A stretch of DNA of 64,000 bases, taken from the NCBI GenBank assembly GCA_025360005.1, contig JANYDA010000060.1, forward strand, positions 1-64,000. The letters are read 5' to 3'. Every line of letters begins with the position of its first letter. Within the stretch, counting starts at the first letter, position 1. Of the stretch, positions 57,989 through 64,000 are shown one piece after another. The translations under genes and the position numbers were made by a program. The DNA is from Fibrobacteria bacterium (GTDB taxonomy: Bacteria > Fibrobacterota > Fibrobacteria > UBA11236). The notes under the pieces are model-generated. The model was not told the DNA's origin and did not search any database. It worked only from the letters and a program-made list of their open reading frames with translations.

Positions 57989-59533
57989 ATGAATCCGGTT
58001 CGATCGGGATTGGCGGCGCTGGCCATTCTGGCCGCGTCAGCCCACGCGGACAAGCTGAAGGACCATCTTTCCGTGTTCTTCGAGATGGAGCCTTCGGATT
58101 CCGTGGTGGCGCTGGAACAGAAATCCGCGACCTTGCTCGCGATCACGGTGGCGGATCCGGCCACGGGCAAGACCCGCACCTTGAAAGAGGACGTGGGCGC
58201 CAAGCCCATGGAAAAGCTCCTGACCGAATCCAACGACATGGGGATCAAGACCCTGCACTGGTCGTCTCCGGATGAAGGCGCGGGCCAGCAAGCGCCCGCC
58301 GCCGGCAATCCTCCCAAGCCGGGTAACATGCCGGTTACCGAAGGAAAGCCCGCTCCCGGGGCCGGATCCGAAGGAACCTCCCTGGCCGGGCCGGCCGTCT
58401 CGGAAAAGGACGCGGGCGACGGCGCCGCGCAGAGGGCCCAGCCCAGATCCGCCCGCAGCCTCAGCTCGGAGCGCAAGAACCGCATGTGGTATATCGCCAC
58501 CCAGACACCGCTCAGCACTTACGTATACGGCGTGGCCATCCCCAACGCCTACGACGGCGTCAGCACCAAGGCGCGCATCGCCACGCCCATGATAGTCGCC
58601 CCTTTCGCCTTCGGGGTGAATTTCTGGTTCGCCAAGAATCACACCTTCGAGGACGCCAATCTGAAGGGAACTTCCTATCTGAGCATCGCCTCCCTGTACG
58701 CTTCGCATGCGTTGGCCTTCGCCGCCATCGATTGGGACAGCAACCCGTACCGGTACGCCAGCTACCTGTCCATGGCCACCTATCCGCTGGGCATCTGGGG
58801 CGGCTATGAACTCGGCAACAAGTACCTGGATCTGCCCGGCCGCATCGATACGGAGGAGAAGTTCGCCTGGAGCTTCGGGTTGATCGGATTCTTTTCGCCC
58901 TTTCTCTACTTCGCGCATCCCAACGGGCACCAGGAAACCATCCTCCGGCTGGCCTTCGGGCAATCGGTGGCCTTGGGCACGGCGGGCCATTTCCTGGCGG
59001 ACAATTACCGCAGCGGGGAGAACATCCCGGACGGTGTGAACACCGGCATCGTCGATCACACCGCGCTGGGCGTGGCCACGGGATTGGGGCTGGCCGCCAT
59101 AGGAGATGCTTCGGACTTCCGTCCCTGGGTAGGCTCGGCGCTATTGGGCGGAACGGTGGGATTCATGGAAGGCCTTTACTATTACCGCAACAGCTTCGAC
59201 AGTAAGGAACGCGGCCTCTATAACTCGCTGGGCGCCGGAGCCGGAACCTTGATGGGAGGCGGTATCGCCTTCCTCTCCACCGACAACCGCAACTCCGAAT
59301 ACAAGAACAAGGTGATCACCGCCGGCCTGCTGGTGGGCGGCGCGTGGCTGGGCTATTGCGCCACCAATCTTCTCACGGACGGGATGGAAGATCGCTCCGG
59401 CATACATGGAGCCGCCGGCCATGACTGGTCCGATCGCCTGGCCGTGAACCTGCTCCCCATGCCGGAGCCGGCTTTCCGCGATCGGGATATGTATTTGCGC
59501 TTCCGAATCCCCGGCATCAGCTACACATTCTGA
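57989..59533 (+). CDS. Exported, glycine-rich membrane-associated protein, unknown
   Basis: 514 residues. Signal peptide 1-20 (LAALAILAASAHA), a polar domain to about 100, and a Pro/Gly/Ser linker (about 100-155). A C-terminal half follows with many alternating hydrophobic or glycine-zipper stretches (LGTAGHFLADNYRSGENIPDGVN, GLGLAAIGDASDFRPWVGSALLGGTVGF). It ends in an aromatic residue (SYTF), as outer-membrane barrels do. An AAGGAG site lies eight bases before the ATG. Not recognised. Confidence 0.5.
   Translation: MNPVRSGLAALAILAASAHADKLKDHLSVFFEMEPSDSVVALEQKSATLLAITVADPATGKTRTLKEDVGAKPMEKLLTESNDMGIKTLHWSSPDEGAGQQAPAAGNPPKPGNMPVTEGKPAPGAGSEGTSLAGPAVSEKDAGDGAAQRAQPRSARSLSSERKNRMWYIATQTPLSTYVYGVAIPNAYDGVSTKARIATPMIVAPFAFGVNFWFAKNHTFEDANLKGTSYLSIASLYASHALAFAAIDWDSNPYRYASYLSMATYPLGIWGGYELGNKYLDLPGRIDTEEKFAWSFGLIGFFSPFLYFAHPNGHQETILRLAFGQSVALGTAGHFLADNYRSGENIPDGVNTGIVDHTALGVATGLGLAAIGDASDFRPWVGSALLGGTVGFMEGLYYYRNSFDSKERGLYNSLGAGAGTLMGGGIAFLSTDNRNSEYKNKVITAGLLVGGAWLGYCATNLLTDGMEDRSGIHGAAGHDWSDRLAVNLLPMPEPAFRDRDMYLRFRIPGISYTF
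58323..58338. repeat. GTAAC-N6-GTTAC palindrome, copy 7
   Basis: Exact copy, spacer ATGCCG, in the disordered linker of the gene at 57989; read GGT-AAC-ATG-CCG-GTT-ACC. It extends to GGGTAAC/GTTACCG. Confidence 0.85.
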
Positions 59534-59805
59534 TTCCCGCCGGAAACGGAAATAGGGACCGCTCTCCGGCCGCGCGCCTGACCGCCTTGCCTCGGCCAAT
59601 CCGCATGGGATTTCCGCGCCTCGGAAGCGGGCGCATTCATCCCGCCGCTCCCAAAAATCCGCCCGTCCCGGCTGCGCCGCTTGGCCGCCCATAAACGCCA
59701 AGTGGGCCTGCGGAAAGTATTCTATTATATGGAGATAGCCAGGGTACCGCGCGAGGCCCGGTCCGGATATGTGTTGCGTATTCCAAGGATAGGGGTGAGC
59801 AGAAC

Positions 59806-61122
59806 ATGAAGCTGGTCGAGGTTATCCAGCCTACTCCGGACGTCATCCGCCTCTTCCTGGAACCGCGGTTGCAAGCGGGCAATTTCGTGCTCTCCCTCCT
59901 CGCTTCGCTGGGACAGGAAAAGGCGAACAACTTCACCAACGTCAATGCCTACCTGGAAACCTCCCTGGGCGATTCCTTCCAGACCCTGGAAGACATGGGG
60001 AACTTCCAGTTGCAATTGGAGGAGACCAAGCCCAGAGCTTTCCACAAGGGTTTGGAAGCGGATTTTTCCGATCTAAAGGCCAAGGCGCAAAGCAGCCTTC
60101 TGGATTTGCACCGATCCAAGATCAAGCTGAACGATCTCAAGGCGGCTTTGTGCCGCTTCATTATCAACTACGAATCCCCCACCAAGACGGGAACCAGGGT
60201 CTACCATTCCGTGGAGGAGTGGATGGATGCCGCCGCGCTGGCGGAGATGCGCCTGACGCGCTCCCTCTCCCCCACCGCCGATCGCAACCTGCAAAAGCTG
60301 CTGGCCTTGTTCATGACCTTCCGTTCCATCGTTTGCTCCTATGACGGGCCGGCCATGTACATCCGCCAGGTGGAGAACTCGCTGGCCTCCCTGGACGCCA
60401 TCTACGAAAAGATCCGCCTGGAAATGGAGGTGCTCAAGGCCACCCGCAACCTGGTGGAGACGCGCCGGGAACTGTCCACGGCCAAGATCAACCTGACCAG
60501 CCTGCAGAACCAATTGCAGGACAAGGCTACCAAGGACGAACAGCTGGCGCGCCTGATGTCATTGCAGGAGCAATCCACCTTCCCGCAGATTTTCATCATC
60601 GGCGTGTGCCTGGTGGCGCTTTCCGGGATGGTGGGCTATTTCCTGATGAACAACCTGCAGGTGGGCAAGCGGGGCGGCGACGAGGTTCTGTCCCAGCGTT
60701 CCTGCCGGGAGATCGAGGGACAGTTGCAGAAGTCCCCGCGCTACAAGAGCCAGGTGCTCATCTTCCGCAAATTCGGGCAGCAGATCTTTTTCCGCGCCAA
60801 TTCGCTCACCTGCGAAAAGCTGTACCGCCTGGATTCCCTCCAGATCGGATCCTTGGGAGAAGTGCTCAAGGCGGACTACGAGGCCGGCAATCAGGCGGAA
60901 GCCTCTTACAACGGCAACCGGGTGCTGCAGGTCAAGGACGTGGGCATCAACAAGCTGGTGGTAAAGCTTTCCAACCATACCGCGGACAACCTGAACTACA
61001 AGGTGAAAGTGCTGGAGCGGGCCGCCCGGCTGCGCGCCATCCTGGAGCCGGACAAGAACGGCTCGGCCCAGGATCTTTTAATCGTGGATTTGACCATGAA
61101 GGCGACGCCGGAAAAACTCTGA
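59806..61122 (+). CDS. Coiled-coil membrane protein, unknown
   Basis: 438 residues. Residues 1-260 are almost all helical with long heptad-like segments (for example LASLDAIYEKIRLEMEVLKATRNLVETRRELSTAKINLTSLQNQLQDKATKDEQLARLM is one run). A single membrane helix is at about 264-283, followed by a 150-residue mixed domain (YKSQVLIFRKFGQQIFFRANSLTCEKLYRLDSL). No family recognised. With the anchor in the middle, one half is cytoplasmic and the other periplasmic. Confidence 0.55.
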   Translation: MKLVEVIQPTPDVIRLFLEPRLQAGNFVLSLLASLGQEKANNFTNVNAYLETSLGDSFQTLEDMGNFQLQLEETKPRAFHKGLEADFSDLKAKAQSSLLDLHRSKIKLNDLKAALCRFIINYESPTKTGTRVYHSVEEWMDAAALAEMRLTRSLSPTADRNLQKLLALFMTFRSIVCSYDGPAMYIRQVENSLASLDAIYEKIRLEMEVLKATRNLVETRRELSTAKINLTSLQNQLQDKATKDEQLARLMSLQEQSTFPQIFIIGVCLVALSGMVGYFLMNNLQVGKRGGDEVLSQRSCREIEGQLQKSPRYKSQVLIFRKFGQQIFFRANSLTCEKLYRLDSLQIGSLGEVLKADYEAGNQAEASYNGNRVLQVKDVGINKLVVKLSNHTADNLNYKVKVLERAARLRAILEPDKNGSAQDLLIVDLTMKATPEKL

Positions 61123-61137
61123 CGCTGCGCGAGCCCT

Positions 61138-61161
61138 GGGCGATATGCCCCGGTTATTTTT
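61138..61161 (+). terminator. Weak terminator candidate between convergent genes
   Basis: GGGC-GATAT-GCCC followed by CGGTTATTTTT. The stem is only four pairs, but the T-rich tail and the convergent setting fit. Confidence 0.35.
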
Positions 61162-61570
61162 CCGGCGCGGAGGAAACCCCCAACCGATCGAACGTGTCCC
61201 GCAAGTTTTTCAGCGCGTAAGGCTTGGCGATCACGGCCGCGAACCCGGAACCGATCCGGGAGGCTTCCTGATCCCTTTCCGGATATCCGCTGGATAGGAT
61301 GACTTTGACCTGCGGGTCGATCAGGCGCAGGCGCCGGAAAGCTTCCAAGCCGCCCATGCCAGCCGCCACATGCCAATCGAGCAGCACGGCCGATACGGAT
61401 CCGCCCGCATCCTTTTCCGATTGAAAAGCCCTCACCGCCGCTTCCCCGTCCCGCGCCAGGATAGCCTGGTAACCCAGGAACTCCAGCATTTTGCCGGCCA
61501 CGTTGCGGACTATATCCTCATCGTCCATCACCAGAATCTTGAGCTTCTCCACCGTCACCCCCCTTACCAT
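61154..61570 (-). CDS. Stand-alone receiver-domain response regulator
   Basis: 138 residues, one CheY-like domain: acidic pocket VMDDED at about 14-19, phospho-acceptor Asp in LLDWHV near residue 65, and Lys in IAKPY near 116. The segment after the acceptor, VAAGMGG, is the form seen in receivers attached to hybrid kinases rather than the usual M-P-x-M-x-G. No output domain or kinase is adjacent. The start is the ATG at 61570, or GTG at 61552 which has the better purine-rich site (AAGGGGGG). Confidence 0.82.
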   Translation of the reverse strand: MVRGVTVEKLKILVMDDEDIVRNVAGKMLEFLGYQAILARDGEAAVRAFQSEKDAGGSVSAVLLDWHVAAGMGGLEAFRRLRLIDPQVKVILSSGYPERDQEASRIGSGFAAVIAKPYALKNLRDTFDRLGVSSAPEK

Positions 61571-61719
61571 GATATCCCCTACCGATCGAATATAAAATCT
61601 CCGGGGACCGGGCCGGAAATAAACGCGGTTTGCCGGACTGTTGTCTATAAAAACTGGTTTATGGAAATTATGGCTTGCGATTATCGGCCCGTGCGCCTAT
61701 CCTTGTCCCAGGCCCGCGC

Positions 61720-62637
61720 ATGGAATCCATCTTTACCTATACCGATTACCGCCGCTACCTGACGGATTTTTTCGCGGAACGGAAGCGTCTGAATAAGCGC
61801 TTTTCTTTGCGGATGTTGGCGGAGCGTTCCGGATTCAAAGCCCGCGACTACCTGATGCGGGTAATGCGCGGGGACCGCAACCTTTCCCTGGAAGGCTCCG
61901 ATAAGTTGTCCAATTTTTTCCATTTTTCGGAGAAACAGAGCGAGTACTTCCGCCTGCTGGTGCAATTCAACCAAGCCGAAGCGATTTCGGAAAAGGAAAA
62001 ATGCTTCCTGCGCATGTCGGAGATCCGCAAATACGGCTCGCACCAGAAATTGCGCCAGGATCAATTCGAATACCTTTCCGCCTGGTATCACAGCGCCTTG
62101 CGATCCCTCCTTCCGGTGCTGGATCCGAAATCATTTTCCCTGCCGGCCCAAACCACGGACGCCGCCCATGGCGCGAAAAGGGTAAACCCAGCGCTGGACG
62201 CCGACGCGGGAGGCCAACCGGATTGGGAAAAGGTGGGCCGCCTCCTCGATCCGCCCATCGCGCCCAAGCAGGCGCGCGACTCCGTGGACCTGCTCTTGCG
62301 GCTGGGTTTGCTGCAGCGGGACGCCAAGGGCCGCTACGCCGTGGTCGAAGCGGCGTTGTCCACGGGCGATGAAGTGGCTTCCCTGGGCGTGGCGGGATTC
62401 CATCGCGCCACCATGGAATTGGCCAAACGATCCATCGATCGCCATCCGCCCGCGGCGCGGGACATCAGCGGGATCACCATGAGCATTTCCAGAGACGGTT
62501 TCCGCCGCATCAAGGCCGAGCTGCGGGCCTTCCGCAAGAAAATCCAATCCATCGCTTCCGCGGACGCGGGCGAAGACATGGTCTACCAATTGAACCTCCA
62601 TCTCATCCCGCTGACCAAGCGGCAAGGGGCCGCATGA
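61720..62637 (+). CDS. TIGR02147 family protein (Fibrobacterota-type)
   Basis: 305 residues. The N-terminal 60 residues are the family's hallmark: F-x-Y-T-D-Y-R-R-Y-L-x-D-F-F, then FSLRMLAERSGFKARDYLMRVM, a helix-turn-helix-like segment, followed by DKLSNFFHFSEKQSEYFRLLVQFNQA and the later GFHRATMELAKRSIDRHPPAARDISGITMSIS block. I know this family chiefly as a large paralogous set in Fibrobacter and relatives; a regulatory role is likely from the HTH. The stop overlaps the next ATG (ATGA), so it is cotranslated with the lipoprotein. Confidence 0.88.
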   Translation: MESIFTYTDYRRYLTDFFAERKRLNKRFSLRMLAERSGFKARDYLMRVMRGDRNLSLEGSDKLSNFFHFSEKQSEYFRLLVQFNQAEAISEKEKCFLRMSEIRKYGSHQKLRQDQFEYLSAWYHSALRSLLPVLDPKSFSLPAQTTDAAHGAKRVNPALDADAGGQPDWEKVGRLLDPPIAPKQARDSVDLLLRLGLLQRDAKGRYAVVEAALSTGDEVASLGVAGFHRATMELAKRSIDRHPPAARDISGITMSISRDGFRRIKAELRAFRKKIQSIASADAGEDMVYQLNLHLIPLTKRQGAA

Positions 62638-64000
62638 TTTCCCGCTCGCCTATCCGGAAGGGATTCCGGTTCCGCTTTGTATGCTGCAAGGGCATCCTGT
62701 CCGTGCTGCTCGCCTTGGCATTCACGGCCGCCTGGCTCGGGTGCATGTCGGACGGGCCGTCCACGGAAACTGGCAATCCCAATCTGGACGGCTCCTTGCG
62801 GGATGCCAAAGGCAATCCCGTGGCCGGAACGGTCCTGCTTTATTCCTACCGCCTTCCTGATCCTCCGGATACCGCGGGCGTGTCCGCATTGCAGGCGCCC
62901 TTCCTGGTCAAATCGCTGGCGGTGGGCGCGGACGGTGAGTTCCGTTTCGACTCCTTGGCCGCGGGCGCCTATAGTCTGGAAGGCATCGATGCCGCGGGAA
63001 GGAATTTCGCATTGGCCGCGGGCTTGCGGCTCTCGGCGATCAAGGATACCCTGCAACGCGATCTCGTGGTAAAGCCTCCGGCGCGCTTGCTGGGCAAGGT
63101 CACGCGCGGGCCCAACGCCTTGCCCGCGGGGGTGGACCGCAACGCCGGGATCCTGGTGCGCGTCGGCGGCGCCAATCGCTTCGCCTATTCGGATACGGGG
63201 GGAAACTATGCCCTCGACAACGTGCCGGAAGGCCGTTACCGCGTCGCCTTCGCCGCGCAGGACGGCCACTACGAACCCAAGTTCCTGGATTCGGTCGCAG
63301 CCGTTTCCGGGGAAACCTCTACGTTACCCCTGGTAGAGCTGGACTGGAGCCGTTACCAGGCGCCTCCCGCAGTGGCGGGCCTCATGGCCGCGGCGGACTC
63401 ATCTTCCTCCGGCGGCGGCGTTATCCGCCTGGCTTGGCACGCGGTCAAGCTGGCCAACCTGGCCCATTACGAATTGTCCCGCCGGGACAGCCTGGTTCCC
63501 GGCAACGATACCCTGATCCTGGTGACGGACACCTTTTACGTGGACATCATCCCGGGCGCGGCGGCGGGCCACAACCTGATCTATAAGGTGACGGCCGTGA
63601 ACGCCTTGGGCAACCGCGGGCCGGAGGAAGCCGGATCCGGTCTCCCCGTGATCGCGTCCGTGAATCCGGATCCCTTGGGAGGCCCGCCGGGCAGCCTGGA
63701 GGGCGTGATCCTCCAGGGTAACACTCCAGTTACTGGAGCGACGGTCCGGCTTTTCGCATCCCCCGGATTGGGTTCCCCGGATTCCCTGCTGAAGCCTGCG
63801 CCCGTCCTGAACAGCGCGATCACCGGTGCCGACGGGCGCTATCGCTTCGCGGATTTGGCCGCGGGGCGATATACCGTGGCGGCCGCAGTGGGCGCTACGG
63901 GGATGATCGGCGCCGTGGGCGAAAAGGCGGCCATCCGCATCGGGCTAATTCCCAGGCCGGACCAGGTCCGGGCCGGTTCTGCGCGTTTGGATTCCCTGGA
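62634..64000 (+). CDS. Lipoprotein with regulatory-like and FN3-like domains (3' end beyond the window)
   Basis: At least 455 residues, open to the end of the window, so partial. A signal (about 15-36) ends in the lipobox A-W-L-G-C. After a TETGNPN linker come a carboxypeptidase-regulatory-like domain (about 47-140: LDGSLRDAKGNPVAGTVLLYS, GEFRFDSLAAGAYSLEGID), a second such domain (about 145-230), an FN3-like region (about 255-330: RLAWHAVKLANLAHYELSRRDS) and a third regulatory-like domain from about 355. ATGA overlap with the TIGR02147 gene suggests that gene regulates it or acts with it. Confidence 0.8.
   Translation, partial: MISRSPIRKGFRFRFVCCKGILSVLLALAFTAAWLGCMSDGPSTETGNPNLDGSLRDAKGNPVAGTVLLYSYRLPDPPDTAGVSALQAPFLVKSLAVGADGEFRFDSLAAGAYSLEGIDAAGRNFALAAGLRLSAIKDTLQRDLVVKPPARLLGKVTRGPNALPAGVDRNAGILVRVGGANRFAYSDTGGNYALDNVPEGRYRVAFAAQDGHYEPKFLDSVAAVSGETSTLPLVELDWSRYQAPPAVAGLMAAADSSSSGGGVIRLAWHAVKLANLAHYELSRRDSLVPGNDTLILVTDTFYVDIIPGAAAGHNLIYKVTAVNALGNRGPEEAGSGLPVIASVNPDPLGGPPGSLEGVILQGNTPVTGATVRLFASPGLGSPDSLLKPAPVLNSAITGADGRYRFADLAAGRYTVAAAVGATGMIGAVGEKAAIRIGLIPRPDQVRAGSARLDSL
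63312..63327. repeat. One-mismatch copy of the GTAAC-N6-GTTAC palindrome
   Basis: GAAAC-CTCTAC-GTTAC, inside the lipoprotein gene at the right end. Confidence 0.4.
63718..63733. repeat. GTAAC-N6-GTTAC palindrome, copy 8
   Basis: Exact copy, spacer ACTCCA, inside the lipoprotein gene; read GGT-AAC-ACT-CCA-GTT-ACT-GGA, with ACT and CCA codons otherwise scarce here. Confidence 0.85.

Noticed and set aside
1-64000. CRISPR arrays, insertion sequences, prophage or rRNA
   Set aside because: No regularly spaced repeats, transposase-like genes, phage structural genes or rRNA sequence were seen.

Overview
The window reads as a high-GC, Gram-negative (diderm) chromosome. TolC, a LolA-like carrier, several lipoproteins, outer-membrane-barrel-like proteins and a lipid-A-type acyltransferase all point to an outer membrane. 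My best guess for the lineage is Fibrobacterota (free-living, not rumen). The reasons are a gene at 61720-62637 of the TIGR02147 type, which I know mainly from that phylum, a regulatory-like-fold lipoprotein coupled to it, and a secreted protein with a Por/T9SS-like C-terminus at 3974-4807. This is inference; no rRNA or marker gene is present.

Layout. 1-1560 is visibly lower in GC and holds whole and broken SRPBCC (AHSA1-type) and DUF1801-type fragments. 1640-3845 is an ECF42-type sigma factor flanked by two DGPF/YCII proteins, with a candidate ECF42 promoter. 3974-17695 is a mixed region: secreted proteins, DoxX, an astacin-lectin lipoprotein, an AlgX-like lipoprotein, LtrA, a beta-propeller lipoprotein, YihY/BrkB, a hybrid histidine kinase and further SRPBCC and secreted genes. 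17969-35340 is one tightly packed operon of 19 genes for an aryl polyene (APE/flexirubin-type) pigment. It contains an ammonia lyase, an AMP-ligase fused to a dehydratase, two ACPs, two ketosynthases plus a chain-length-factor-like protein, ketoreductase, dehydratase, thioesterase, acyl- and glycosyltransferases, LolA-like, MMPL exporter, DUF3261 lipoprotein, FAD enzyme and a phosphopantetheinyl transferase. 35318-41123 carries a barrel protein, a PEP-CTERM phytase-like protein, WYL regulator, VOC protein and a small catalase. 41357-47507 is a TetR-TolC-HlyD-DHA2 drug-efflux operon followed by a second MFS gene. 47508-49149 holds a decayed antitoxin gene, a half-size EamA transporter and tRNA-His. 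49285-64000 holds lipoproteins and outer-membrane proteins of poorly known function, CysQ, two paralogous esterases, a cyclophilin-FKBP fusion, a lone receiver domain, and the TIGR02147/lipoprotein pair running off the end.

The observation I rate highest is not a gene. A 16-bp palindrome, GTAAC-N6-GTTAC, occurs exactly eight times in 64 kb (about 0.03 expected from composition) with at least eleven further one-mismatch copies. It lies both between and inside unrelated genes, often using otherwise rare codons. Eight of the 18 GTAAC words I found by eye have GTTAC exactly 11 bases on. The half-site spacing is about one helical turn, which suggests a dimeric DNA-binding protein with chromosome-wide sites; its identity is unknown from this window.
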